This document shows positions 36,071 through 44,940 of a DNA stretch of 64,000 nucleotides, in pieces. The position numbers were made by a program, and so were the translations under genes. The number at the start of each line of letters is the position of its first letter. Positions within the stretch are counted from its first letter, which is position 1. The stretch is from CAIXSE01 sp040769125. GTDB lineage: Bacteria > Actinomycetota > Thermoleophilia > UBA2241. The stretch lies in the NCBI GenBank assembly GCA_040769125.1, contig JAXGLO010000001.1, forward strand, positions 1,178,001-1,242,000, in the 5' to 3' direction. The notes under the pieces were generated by a model that saw only the letters and a list, made by a program, of their open reading frames with translations, did not search any database and was not told the origin of the DNA.

Positions 36071-37069
36071 ATGGGTGTACGGGTTGGCGTCAACGGATTC
36101 GGCCGCATCGGCCGTCTTGTGCTTCGTGCCGCCTTCAGGCGGGGCGCCGACGTCGAGTTCGTGGGGATCAACGACCTCACCGACGTCGAGACTCTCGCGT
36201 ATCTCTTCAAGTACGACTCCGTGCACGGTGTCTTCCCGGGCGAGGTGGAGGCCGACGGCGACGCCCTGGTGATCGACGGCAAGCGCGTGCGGGTCACCGG
36301 CGAGGCCGATCCGGCGCAGCTGCCCTGGAGGGAGCTGGGCGCCGACGTCGTCATCGAGTCAACCGGGCGGTTCACCGACCGCGCCGGCGCCGCGAAGCAC
36401 CTCGAAGCCGGCGCCCAGAAGGTCATCATTTCGGCGCCGGCTAAGGATCCGGACGTCACACTCTGCCTGGGGGTCAACGACGACGCCTACGACCACTCGC
36501 GGCATGACATCATCTCCAACGCAAGCTGCACCACCAACTGTCTGGCGCCCATGGCGAAAGTGCTCGTCGACAACTTCGGCCTTGAGCGGGGGTTCATGAC
36601 GACCATCCACGCCTACACCAACGACCAGAAGATCCTGGACTTCCCACACAAGGACAAGCGGCGCGCCCGCGCGGCGGCCGTGTCGATCATTCCGACCACG
36701 ACCGGGGCGGCTCGGGCCGTTGCACTGGTGATCCCCGCCCTCGAAGGGCGCCTCGACGGCTTCGCGCTGCGCGTGCCGACGCCGGATGGGTCGGCCACCG
36801 ATCTCGTCGCGGAGCTGCAGACCGAGGTCACGGCCGACGACGTCAATGCGGCGATGAAGGCCGCCGCCGAGAGCGGTCCGCTCCAGGGCATCCTCCAGTA
36901 TCAGGAGGATCCGGTCGTGAGCATCGACATCGTCGGGAACAGCCACTCGTCGATCTTCGACCCTGCGTTGACCATGGCCAAGGGAACGCTGGTGAAGTGC
37001 GTCTCGTGGTACGACAACGAGTGGGGTTACTCGTGCCGTCTGGTCGATCTCGTCCAGAGGGTTCTCTAA
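36071..37069 (+). CDS. gap: Glyceraldehyde-3-phosphate dehydrogenase, classical
   Basis: A 332-residue classical phosphorylating GAPDH. It has the NAD-binding start GVNGFGRIGRLVLRAA, catalytic Cys in SNASCTTNCLAPMAK, His in TTIHAYTNDQ and the end WYDNEWGYSCRLVDL. It oxidises glyceraldehyde 3-phosphate to 1,3-bisphosphoglycerate. The ATG at 36071 follows GGAGGAG at 8 bases; the longer upstream reading is rejected because it runs through the terminator hairpins. It leads gap, pgk-tpiA, gpmI. Confidence 0.97.
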   Translation: MGVRVGVNGFGRIGRLVLRAAFRRGADVEFVGINDLTDVETLAYLFKYDSVHGVFPGEVEADGDALVIDGKRVRVTGEADPAQLPWRELGADVVIESTGRFTDRAGAAKHLEAGAQKVIISAPAKDPDVTLCLGVNDDAYDHSRHDIISNASCTTNCLAPMAKVLVDNFGLERGFMTTIHAYTNDQKILDFPHKDKRRARAAAVSIIPTTTGAARAVALVIPALEGRLDGFALRVPTPDGSATDLVAELQTEVTADDVNAAMKAAAESGPLQGILQYQEDPVVSIDIVGNSHSSIFDPALTMAKGTLVKCVSWYDNEWGYSCRLVDLVQRVL

Positions 37070-37145
37070 GAGCCGCGGAGACGCGATGTCCGGCGGCTGA
37101 GATAGCCGCCGGAGCCACAAGGCCAGACTCAAGGAAGGGCTCGTC

Positions 37146-39104
37146 ATGAAGCGTTCGCTCACCGATCACTCTCTCGCCGGCGAGAGGGTACTCGTCAGGG
37201 TCGACTTCAACGTGCCGCTCGAGGGCGAGCGAGTGGCCGACGACACACGCATCCGTGCGGCGCTGCCGACGATCAGGTATCTGCTGGAGCAGGGGTGCTC
37301 CGTGGTGCTCGCTTCGCATCTCGGGCGGCCTAAAGGAAAGGTCGTCGACGAGCTGCGCATGGCGCCGGTCGCCGCGCGGCTCGCGGAGCTCCTGGGCCGC
37401 CCGGTGGGCACCGTCCCGGACTGCGTGGGGCCGGTCGCCGAAGCGGCTGCGGCCGCGCTGGCGCCGGGGGAGGTGCTCCTCCTCGAGAACCTGCGGTTCC
37501 ATGCCGAGGAGACCGCCAACGACGCCGGCTTCGCCCAGCAGCTCGCCTCGCTTGCCGACATCTTCGTCAACGACGCCTTCGGCACGGCTCACCGGGCTCA
37601 TGCGTCCACTGAAGGCGTGACGCATCACCTGCCGGCGGTGGCCGGGTTCCTGATGATCCGTGAGCTCGAGATCCTCGGGCGGCTGCTGCGCGATCCCGCC
37701 AGGCCCTTCGTGGTCGTGCTCGGGGGGGTCAAGGTCTCCGACAAGATCAAGGTGATCGAGAAGATGCTGGGCCTCGCCGACAAGATCCTCATCGGCGGCG
37801 CCATGGCCAATGCGTTCCTGGCCGCGAGAGGCTGCGAGCTTGGCCTGTCCAAGGGGAGCGACCCTGATGAGGTGGCCATCGCCGCACGGGTGCTCTCCGA
37901 GGCCGGCAGCGCTCGCGGCGAGCTCATCGTTCCTTCGGACGTCGTGGTGGCGCACGAGGCTGCCGCCGGGGCGGCCGCAAGAGTGTCGCCAGTCGACGGG
38001 ATCGACGCCGACGAGATGGCCCTCGACATCGGCCCCGACACGGTGGCCGCGTTCGTGCGCGAGCTTCAGGACGCCGGCACGGTCTACTGGAACGGGCCGA
38101 TGGGCCTCTTCGAGGTCGACGAATTCAGCGCCGGAACCAGGGCGGTGGGCGAGGCCGTCGCCGCAAGCTCCGCCGTCACGGTCGCCGGCGGCGGAGACAC
38201 GGTCGCGGCGATCCGCAGGTTCGGCCTCGAGGAGCGTCTCACGCACGTATCTACCGGTGGAGGTGCCTCAATGGAGTTCCTGGAGGGCTGCGCGCTGCCC
38301 GGTGTCGAAGCGTTGATGGAGAACGGTGCGGCATCGCCGGGCGCGGGCCGCCGCCCTCTGATGGCGGGCAACTGGAAGATGTACAAGACCCGTCCCGAGG
38401 CGGCTGCCTATCTGCGGGACTTCCTGCCGCTCGTGCGAGACGTGAAAGGGCGCGACATCGTCCTTTGCCCGTCGTTCGTCTGCCTCGAGGCCGCGCTGGA
38501 GGCGGCCTCAGGCGGCAACGTGGCAGTGGGCGCGCAGACGATGGCCGCGGCGGCGGAGGGCGCCTTCACCGGCGAGGTCTCGGCGCCCATGCTCCGTGAG
38601 CTGGGGGTGTCATACGTGATCCTGGGCCATTCGGAGCGGCGCCAGTACAACGCGGAGAACGACGAGGAACTCGCCCACAAGGTGCGAGCGGCCCTCGACC
38701 TCGGCTTGCGGCCAATCCTCTGCTGTGGTGAGACGCTCGACGAGCGTGAGGCGGGCAGCACGGAGGACAAGATCGCTCGCCAGGTGGCCGCCGGCCTCGC
38801 CGAGACCCAGGCGGCTGAGCTGGCCTCCGTCGCGGTCGCCTACGAGCCGATCTGGGCGATCGGCACCGGCCGGACGGCCACGCCCGAGATCGCCCAGGCG
38901 GCGGTGGGCTTCATCCGTGTCCGTCTGCGGGAAGCCTTCGGCGAGGCGGCGGACGTGGTGAGGATCCTGTACGGCGGCAGCGTGAACGACGCCAACATCG
39001 ACGTCCTCATGGCGCAGCCTGACATCGACGGCGTTCTCGTGGGCGGAGCGAGCCTCGACGCCGCGAAGTTCGCGCGCATCGCCGCGTTTCAGGAGCCTGC
39101 GTGA
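37146..39104 (+). CDS. pgk-tpiA: Fused phosphoglycerate kinase-triosephosphate isomerase
   Basis: One 652-residue frame holds two enzymes. Residues 1 to about 390 are a full PGK: RVDFNVPL, SHLGRPKG, LENLRFHAEE, the nucleotide-binding YWNGPMGLFE and GGGDTVAAI. A short linker (NGAASPGAGRRP) leads into a full TIM from about 398: MAGNWKMYK, catalytic His in ILGHSERR, catalytic Glu in AYEPIWAIGTG and the phosphate loop LYGGSVN. A natural PGK-TIM fusion is known from Thermotoga maritima. No stop or start-like gap divides the two, so this is a real fusion in this sequence. Its TGA overlaps gpmI. Confidence 0.95.
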   Translation: MKRSLTDHSLAGERVLVRVDFNVPLEGERVADDTRIRAALPTIRYLLEQGCSVVLASHLGRPKGKVVDELRMAPVAARLAELLGRPVGTVPDCVGPVAEAAAAALAPGEVLLLENLRFHAEETANDAGFAQQLASLADIFVNDAFGTAHRAHASTEGVTHHLPAVAGFLMIRELEILGRLLRDPARPFVVVLGGVKVSDKIKVIEKMLGLADKILIGGAMANAFLAARGCELGLSKGSDPDEVAIAARVLSEAGSARGELIVPSDVVVAHEAAAGAAARVSPVDGIDADEMALDIGPDTVAAFVRELQDAGTVYWNGPMGLFEVDEFSAGTRAVGEAVAASSAVTVAGGGDTVAAIRRFGLEERLTHVSTGGGASMEFLEGCALPGVEALMENGAASPGAGRRPLMAGNWKMYKTRPEAAAYLRDFLPLVRDVKGRDIVLCPSFVCLEAALEAASGGNVAVGAQTMAAAAEGAFTGEVSAPMLRELGVSYVILGHSERRQYNAENDEELAHKVRAALDLGLRPILCCGETLDEREAGSTEDKIARQVAAGLAETQAAELASVAVAYEPIWAIGTGRTATPEIAQAAVGFIRVRLREAFGEAADVVRILYGGSVNDANIDVLMAQPDIDGVLVGGASLDAAKFARIAAFQEPA

Positions 39105-40708
39105 CCGACGCCGTCGCCGGAAACCCGGTCGCCGATGAGGGCGACGCCGCCCTCTCGCCGACCGGGCGAGTGCATCGCCCCGTGGTCCTGGTGGTGCTCG
39201 ACGGCTGGGGCGTCGCGCCGCCGGGCCCGGGCAACGCCGTCAGCCTCGCTCATACCCCCGTCTACGACGACCTTGTCGCCCGCTGGCCGTACGGCACGCT
39301 CGACGCATGTGGTCCGTCTGTGGGGTTGCCGCCGGGCCAGATGGGCAACTCGGAGGTCGGGCATATCAACATCGGGGCAGGTCGAGTCGTCGCCCAGGAT
39401 ATCGTGCGCATCAGCGACGCGATCGCCGACGGCTCCTTCTTCGCGAATCGGGTTCTTACGCAGCTCTGTGCGAAGGTAGCCGGCCGCGGGAGCACGCTGC
39501 ATCTGATGGGCCTCGTCTCCGACGGCGGCGTGCACAGCGACCTCGGCCATCTGGTGGCCTGTCTCGAGCTGGCGTCGCGGCGGGGCGTGACCGACGTGGC
39601 GGTGCACGCCTTCCTGGACGGGCGGGACACGCTGCCCAGGTCGGCCCGGAAGTACCTCGCCGCGTTGCAGGCGGCGATGGACCGGTTTGGCGTGGGCCGG
39701 TTCGGCGTGGTCTGCGGTCGTCATTACGCCATGGATCGCGACACCCGGTGGGAGCGCGTTAAGCTCGCGTACGACGCGATGGTTTACGGCGACGGCTTCT
39801 TTGCCGTCGACGCGGCCGCGGCGGTCGACGCGGCGGACCGGCGCGGAGAGACCGACGAGTTCGTGCGCCCTACCGTGATCGCTCCCGAGCGCGACTCGCG
39901 GGTACGTGACGGCGACGGCTGCCTGTTCTTCAACTTCCGGGCGGATCGCGCCCGCGAGCTCACCCGCGCCTTCGTCGAGCCCGGGTTCGCCGCCTTCGAT
40001 CGCGGTCCACACCCGCCTGCCGTTGACTTCGTCACGATGACCGAGTACGATCGCGCGCTCTCGTTGCCGGTGGCGTTCCCACCCGAGCAGCCGCCTCATG
40101 TGCTGGCGGAGGTCCTCTCCCGGCACGGCCTGCGGCAGCTCCACATCGCCGAGACCGAGAAGTACGCGCACGTCACGTACTTCTTCAACGGCGGCGCGGA
40201 GTCCGAAGTGGCAGGGGAACGTCGCATCCTCGTGCCCAGCCGGCGAGATGCGCCCACCTATGACCTTGTGCCCGAGATGAGCGCCCGCGCGGTCGCCGAC
40301 GAGCTGATCGAGGCTCTCGCCGCTGACACGTACGCATTCGTCGTCGTCAACTTCGCGAACGCCGACATGGTCGGGCACAGCGGAGTTCTGTCGGCGGCGG
40401 TCGCGGCCGTAGAGACCGTCGACGAGTGCCTCGGCCGTGTGATCGAGGCGACGATGGAAGGAGCCGGTGGCATCTGCCTCGTCACCGCCGATCACGGCAA
40501 TGCCGACTGCATGCTCGAATCCGACCTCAACCCATGCACTGCGCACAGCACCAACCCGGTGCCCTTCATTGCCACCGTGCCGGGCGTGCGGGTCAGGCCG
40601 GGCGGGAGGCTGTGCGACATCGCTCCGACGGCTCTCGCCCTCCTCGGCATCCCGAAGCCGCCGGAGATGACCGGTGTGAGCCTCCTCGATCCCGTCGGCG
40701 ACGGGTGA
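39101..40708 (+). CDS. gpmI: 2,3-bisphosphoglycerate-independent phosphoglycerate mutase
   Basis: A 535-residue alkaline-phosphatase-like mutase that interconverts 3- and 2-phosphoglycerate with two Mn ions. The metal site starts VLDGWG; the phosphoserine motif is QMGNSEVGHINIGAGR; FLDGRDT, the metal-binding NADMVGHSG and TADHGNAD follow. The first 25 residues are an unconserved extension. GTG 39101 overlaps the pgk-tpiA stop by 4 bases (GTGA), so the glycolytic enzymes are co-translated. Confidence 0.96.
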   Translation: MTDAVAGNPVADEGDAALSPTGRVHRPVVLVVLDGWGVAPPGPGNAVSLAHTPVYDDLVARWPYGTLDACGPSVGLPPGQMGNSEVGHINIGAGRVVAQDIVRISDAIADGSFFANRVLTQLCAKVAGRGSTLHLMGLVSDGGVHSDLGHLVACLELASRRGVTDVAVHAFLDGRDTLPRSARKYLAALQAAMDRFGVGRFGVVCGRHYAMDRDTRWERVKLAYDAMVYGDGFFAVDAAAAVDAADRRGETDEFVRPTVIAPERDSRVRDGDGCLFFNFRADRARELTRAFVEPGFAAFDRGPHPPAVDFVTMTEYDRALSLPVAFPPEQPPHVLAEVLSRHGLRQLHIAETEKYAHVTYFFNGGAESEVAGERRILVPSRRDAPTYDLVPEMSARAVADELIEALAADTYAFVVVNFANADMVGHSGVLSAAVAAVETVDECLGRVIEATMEGAGGICLVTADHGNADCMLESDLNPCTAHSTNPVPFIATVPGVRVRPGGRLCDIAPTALALLGIPKPPEMTGVSLLDPVGDG

Positions 40709-40795
40709 GGCGGAGGCGGCATGTTGTGACGCGGGGGGAGTAGGTGTCACAATGAGGAGACACAGTCTGAACATCATCTCTGGAGGAGAGCACCT

Positions 40796-41017
40796 TTGCT
40801 GACCGGAATCCTCGTCGTCGTCTTCCTGATCGAGTGCGTCCTGCTCATCGGGCTCATACTTCTTCACTCCGGCAAGGATGCTGGTATGGCCAGCATTACG
40901 GGGTTCTCATTCGCCTCGTCGGCGAGCGTGATGGAGCGCAATCTGACGCGCTACACCATCGTCGCGGGCATCGCTTGGTTCCTCACCGCCTTCCTGCTGG
41001 TCTGGCGGTTGGGCTGA
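40796..41017 (+). CDS. secG: Protein-export membrane subunit SecG
   Basis: A 73-residue protein with two hydrophobic helices (residues 4-24 and about 51-70) and the SecG-type middle LLHSGKDAGMASITG. SecG helps SecYE-SecA move proteins. TTG 40796 is the start: it follows GGAGGAGAG by about 5 bases and begins directly with the first helix. The location after glycolytic genes is common in Gram-positive bacteria. Confidence 0.92.
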   Translation: MLTGILVVVFLIECVLLIGLILLHSGKDAGMASITGFSFASSASVMERNLTRYTIVAGIAWFLTAFLLVWRLG

Positions 41018-41069
41018 CTGGGTGCGGCCGATGGGCCGCCCCGGGGCCGAAATAATCGGGGGGCGGCTG

Positions 41070-41090
41070 CACGGCCGTGAAGCGGCCGTG
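41070..41090 (+). terminator. Hairpin 1 after secG
   Basis: CACGGCCG (41070-41077) pairs exactly with CGGCCGTG (41083-41090) over a 5-base loop. Confidence 0.5.
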
Positions 41091-41102
41091 AGCGGAGGCG
41101 TT

Positions 41103-41120
41103 GCCCCCGACTTCGGGGGC
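41103..41120 (+). terminator. Hairpin 2 after secG
   Basis: GCCCCCG-ACTT-CGGGGGC, a compact 7-base-pair stem with a 4-base loop and no T-run. Together with hairpin 1 it separates secG from the transporter operon. Confidence 0.55.
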
Positions 41121-41189
41121 GCTGCCGCGGTCACGGTGTGAGCCGGCGGAGCGCCGCGGACAGGTCATCGACTGCGTGAGGAGGTCACG

Positions 41190-42848
41190 GTGAATTACCT
41201 GCGCGCAAGGCGGTGGGTGGTCGTTGCGCTCGCCGCAGCTCTGGTCGCCGCCGGTTTCGTGCTTGCCGCTTGCGGCGATTCGGAGCCTGCTGCCAGCCCT
41301 AGTGCGGCCAGCACGCCCAAGGCCGGCGGCACCTACAACTTCGTGCTCGGCTCGGATCCGGTGGCGATCGACCCCACTCTCGCGTACGAGACCGAGGGCA
41401 TGCAGGTGGTTCACCAGGTGTTCGAGGGTCTCGTTAAGGCCGAGGTTGACGAACAGGGCAACGTGAGGGCTGTCCCGAACATCGCCGAGAGCTGGGAGAC
41501 CCCCGACAACAAGACCTGGACCTTCCACCTCAGGAAGGGCGTCACGTTCGCTCCGCCGGTCAATCGTGAGGTGACGGCGCAGGACTTCGTCGACACCTGG
41601 AACTTCGTCACCGACGAGAAGAACGCTTCGAACTTCTCGTACATTCTGGCCGTCGTCGAGGGGTGCTCCGACAGCGGATACGCCGAGAATGCCAAGAAGG
41701 GCCTGACCGGTATCAGCGCGCCCGACGACTACACCTTCGTGGTCAAGCTCAAGCAGCCGTTCGCGGAGTTCACCTCATTGCTGCTGCCGGCGGTCACCGG
41801 CGTGCAGCCCGTCGACTACGTGAAGAAGGTCGGTTACAAGGCCTTCCATGAGAAGCCGGTCGGCACGGGGCCGTACATGGTCACCAAGTGGCAGCACAAG
41901 GCATACATCGACCTCGCCAAAAACCCGAACTACTGGAACAAGGACGCTGCCGGGTACGTTGACACGATCCACATGCCGATCATCACCTCGTCGCAGACCG
42001 CGTGGCTGCAGTTCCAGAAGGGCGACGTTGACTACACGTCCGTGCCGCCGGGCCAGATCAGGTCGGCGCTCGGTCATCCCAAGGTCACCTCGGGCGAATG
42101 GACGGCGAAGGGCTGGAGGTACATCTCCAACGACTACTTCATCTTTAACATGAACGACGGAGTCGTCGGCGGCGACCAGGGTCTGGAGCTGCGCAAGGCG
42201 TTGTACATGGCAGCCGATGCCCAGAGCATTGTGAACATCGTGCACGAGGGTCAGGCCACAGTGGCCTCGAGCTTTACGCCTCCCGGCCTGCCCGGCTGGG
42301 CGCCCGACCTCAACACCTACAAGACGAACGATCCCGAGGGCGCCAAGGCGATCCTTGCGAACCTGACGGTGCCGGCGCTCAGCTACTGGTACAACACAGA
42401 CGAGTCCAACCAGAAGACCGCTGAAGTCCTGCAGGCCGGCTGGAAGGACGTCGGCGTCACCGTGAAGCTCTCCCAGTTCGAGTGGGCCACGTTCCTCGAC
42501 AAGACTGCGAAGGGCCAGGGCCAGATCTACCGCTCCGGCTGGCTGGCCGACTACCCCTCGCTCGACAACTTCCTCTACCCGTTGTTCGAGTCACATCAGC
42601 CGGGGCAGATCAACAACGGCTTCTACAAGAACCCCGAGTTCGACGCGCTGATTCAGCAAGCGCGGGGCACTACCGATGCCGCGCAGCGCTACGACCTCTA
42701 TCACCAGGCGGAGAGGCTGATGCTGGCCGACGTCGCGGCCGTGCCGCTGGACTACCCGTTGGCCTTCCGCGTCACCAACAACCGCATCGGCGGCTTTGTC
42801 TACGATCCGCTGGGCTTCGTCGACATGTGGAAGCTCTGGGTGAAGTGA
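41190..42848 (+). CDS. oppA: Oligopeptide ABC transporter substrate-binding lipoprotein
   Basis: A 552-residue family 5 solute-binding protein. The signal peptide ends in the lipobox VLAACG, so Cys near residue 28 will be lipidated and the protein tethered outside the membrane. A Ser/Ala/Pro linker follows. Family motifs include GGTYNFVLGSDP, PNIAESWE, LRKGVTF and KPVGTGPY. The likely ligands are peptides, though the family also binds other solutes. GTG 41190 follows GAGGAGG at 5 bases. It is the first gene of the transporter set; a strong hairpin separates it from the permeases. Confidence 0.92.
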   Translation: MNYLRARRWVVVALAAALVAAGFVLAACGDSEPAASPSAASTPKAGGTYNFVLGSDPVAIDPTLAYETEGMQVVHQVFEGLVKAEVDEQGNVRAVPNIAESWETPDNKTWTFHLRKGVTFAPPVNREVTAQDFVDTWNFVTDEKNASNFSYILAVVEGCSDSGYAENAKKGLTGISAPDDYTFVVKLKQPFAEFTSLLLPAVTGVQPVDYVKKVGYKAFHEKPVGTGPYMVTKWQHKAYIDLAKNPNYWNKDAAGYVDTIHMPIITSSQTAWLQFQKGDVDYTSVPPGQIRSALGHPKVTSGEWTAKGWRYISNDYFIFNMNDGVVGGDQGLELRKALYMAADAQSIVNIVHEGQATVASSFTPPGLPGWAPDLNTYKTNDPEGAKAILANLTVPALSYWYNTDESNQKTAEVLQAGWKDVGVTVKLSQFEWATFLDKTAKGQGQIYRSGWLADYPSLDNFLYPLFESHQPGQINNGFYKNPEFDALIQQARGTTDAAQRYDLYHQAERLMLADVAAVPLDYPLAFRVTNNRIGGFVYDPLGFVDMWKLWVK

Positions 42849-42864
42849 TCCCCTGAAGCGCGCC

Positions 42865-42882
42865 AGCGCCCCGCGGGGCGCT
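42865..42882 (+). repeat. 18-base perfect palindrome after oppA
   Basis: AGCGCCCCGCGGGGCGCT, a self-complementary sequence 17 bases after the oppA stop; it could form a hairpin together with the larger one that follows. Confidence 0.55.
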
Positions 42883-42899
42883 GCACGGCGAATCTGTGG

Positions 42900-42936
42900 A
42901 CGGCGGCCCGCCGCTCGTAGAGTGGCGGGCCGCCGT
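42900..42936 (+). terminator. Strong 13-base-pair hairpin between oppA and oppB
   Basis: Bases 42900-42912 pair perfectly with 42924-42936 (core GGCGGCCCGCC) across an 11-base loop. There is no T-run. It probably ends or attenuates the oppA message and may stabilise its 3' end. Confidence 0.65.
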
Positions 42937-42991
42937 GCGTCTGCGGCGTGGAAGCGCCGACGCTCGCGCTGTCCGGCCTCGCCGCCTGGGG

Positions 42992-42997
42992 TACACT
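42992..42997 (+). promoter_or_regulatory. -10 box of oppB, leaderless arrangement
   Basis: GGGGTACACTGG with TACACT 6 bases before the ATG. It suggests that the permease genes have their own promoter after the oppA hairpin. Confidence 0.45.
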
Positions 42998-43003
42998 GGC
43001 GCC

Positions 43004-43960
43004 ATGGTCTCGTACATCATCCGGCGGCTGCTCCAGATGGTGCTCGTCCTCCTCGGCGTGACGGTGATCACGTTCGCCATCCTTTTCATGATCCCGGGCG
43101 ACCCCGCGGTGCTGCTGGCGAACAAGAACGCTACGCCGGAGAAGATCGCCGAGGTGCGCGCCCGGCTCGGGCTTGACGAGCCGGTGCCGGTCCAGTACAT
43201 CAAGTATGTCGGCAGGCTGGCGACCGGCGATCTCGGCGAGTCGTATTATCTCCAGCAGCCCGTCACCGACCTGATCAGGCTGAACGCGCCGTACACTATT
43301 CAGCTCGCCGTCGCTGCGGTGATCATCGAGCTGATCGGCATTCCGCTCGGCATCTACTCGGCGTTGCGCCAGTACGGCTTCTGGGATACGGCGCTCACCA
43401 CCGTCGCTCTGGTCATCTGGGGCATCCCGGTCTTCGTGCTGGGCCTCTTCCTGCAGTGGTTCATCGGGCTCAAGCTGGGGCTTCTGCCCCTGGTCGGCGC
43501 CGGAGACAACGTGCTCGGCGTCATTCCTGCGTCGTGGGAAAGCGTGGCCACGCTCATCCTGCCGGCGTTTACGCTCGGCATCGTGGAGATCGCCTACATC
43601 TCATACATGCAGCGGGCCTCGATGCTCGAAGTGATCCGCGCCGACTACGTGCGCACCGCCCGCGCCAAGGGCCTTTCGGAGCGTCGGGTTGTCGCCGGGC
43701 ATGCGTTCAAGAACGCAGTCATCCCGGTAATGACGATCGCCGGCATCGACCTCGGCGCGCTCATGGGCGGCGCGATCCTCACCGAAATCGTATTCTCCCG
43801 TCCCGGCATCGGCCTGATGATCTACCAGGCGATCGGCGCCCGCGATATTCCGGTCGTCGCCGGCGGCGTCCTTTTTGCCACGATCGTCTACGTCTTCGCC
43901 AACCTGCTCGTCGACCTCGGCTACGCCCTGGTCGACCCGCGCATCCGGCTGGAGGGGTGA
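43004..43960 (+). CDS. oppB: Oligopeptide ABC transporter permease B
   Basis: A 318-residue DppB/OppB permease. The usual start MVSYIIRRLLQMVLVLLGVTVITF gives the first of about six membrane helices, and the coupling (EAA) loop ADYVRTARAKGLSERRV lies near residues 210-226. It forms the transmembrane channel with the next gene product. ATG 43004 is chosen because it gives the standard N-terminus. Confidence 0.94.
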   Translation: MVSYIIRRLLQMVLVLLGVTVITFAILFMIPGDPAVLLANKNATPEKIAEVRARLGLDEPVPVQYIKYVGRLATGDLGESYYLQQPVTDLIRLNAPYTIQLAVAAVIIELIGIPLGIYSALRQYGFWDTALTTVALVIWGIPVFVLGLFLQWFIGLKLGLLPLVGAGDNVLGVIPASWESVATLILPAFTLGIVEIAYISYMQRASMLEVIRADYVRTARAKGLSERRVVAGHAFKNAVIPVMTIAGIDLGALMGGAILTEIVFSRPGIGLMIYQAIGARDIPVVAGGVLFATIVYVFANLLVDLGYALVDPRIRLEG

Positions 43961-44938
43961 GTGGGCCTCTCCAGCCCCGACAGCAGTCGCGAGCCTGCCG
44001 CCGCCGGCGGCACGGTCGGTGGGGGAAAGGCTGTGGACGAGCAGGCCGTCGCGGCCAGGCCTCCCGGCCCGTGGGCCGACACCTGGCGGCGCCTCAGGCG
44101 CAACAGGCTGGCGCTCGTCGGCTTGGGGATCATCGTGATCTTCGTAATCGTCGGGAGCATCGAGGCCATCGCGCACATGGCCGGCGGGTACGTGGCTCCG
44201 TATGACCCCGTCAAGACCGACTACGCCCTCTCGCCCCAGGGGCTCGGCGCGCCGCCTTCCTGGGCGCATCCGTTCGGCACCGACTACCTCGGGCGCGACG
44301 TGCTCTCGCGGGTTCTGGTTGCGACGCGCATCTCCATGCTGGTCGGCGTCATCGCTGTCGCCATCGCGCTCAGCATCGGTCTCGTCCTCGGTCCCATATC
44401 GGGCTACTACGGGGGATGGGTCGACGCCGTCATCATGCGCGCCGCCGACGTCTTCTTCGCGTTCCCCTTCATCCTCTTCGTGCTGCTTCTGCTCACGGTG
44501 CTGCCGCCGGGGTTCGGCAGCGTGTTCATCGCCATCGGCATCCTGAGCTGGGCGACGTACGCGCGCCTCATCCGCGGCTCGGTGCTGAGCGTCAAGGCGA
44601 TGGAGTACATCGAGGCCGCCCGCGCGCAGGGCGCCAGCGACCTGCGCATCATCTATCGCCATGTGGTGCCCAACACCATGGCGCCGATCTACGTGGCGAT
44701 CGCCATGGGCATCGGCGGCGCGATCACCACGGAGGCGGCGCTGGCCTTCCTCGGGCTGGGCGTGCAGCCGCCCGAGGCCTCGTGGGGCAGGATGATCGCC
44801 GACAACCTCACCTATCTCGCCGCCGGCAGCTGGTGGATGCTGACGTTTCCCAGCTTCTTCCTGGTGGTCACGGTCTTCGGCTTCATCTCGTTCGGCAACG
44901 GGCTGCGCGACGCCACCGACCCGAAGCTCAAGGAGTAG
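43961..44938 (+). CDS. oppC: Oligopeptide ABC transporter permease C
   Basis: A 325-residue DppC/OppC permease with an N-terminal Gly/Ala-rich extension of about 40 residues, then a first helix and the family motif HPFGTDYLGRDVLSR. The coupling loop is MEYIEAARAQGASDLRI. The C-terminal ASWGRMIADN and FGNGLRDATDP are typical. GTG 43961 follows the oppB stop directly. Confidence 0.94.
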   Translation: MGLSSPDSSREPAAAGGTVGGGKAVDEQAVAARPPGPWADTWRRLRRNRLALVGLGIIVIFVIVGSIEAIAHMAGGYVAPYDPVKTDYALSPQGLGAPPSWAHPFGTDYLGRDVLSRVLVATRISMLVGVIAVAIALSIGLVLGPISGYYGGWVDAVIMRAADVFFAFPFILFVLLLLTVLPPGFGSVFIAIGILSWATYARLIRGSVLSVKAMEYIEAARAQGASDLRIIYRHVVPNTMAPIYVAIAMGIGGAITTEAALAFLGLGVQPPEASWGRMIADNLTYLAAGSWWMLTFPSFFLVVTVFGFISFGNGLRDATDPKLKE

Positions 44939-44940
44939 GC

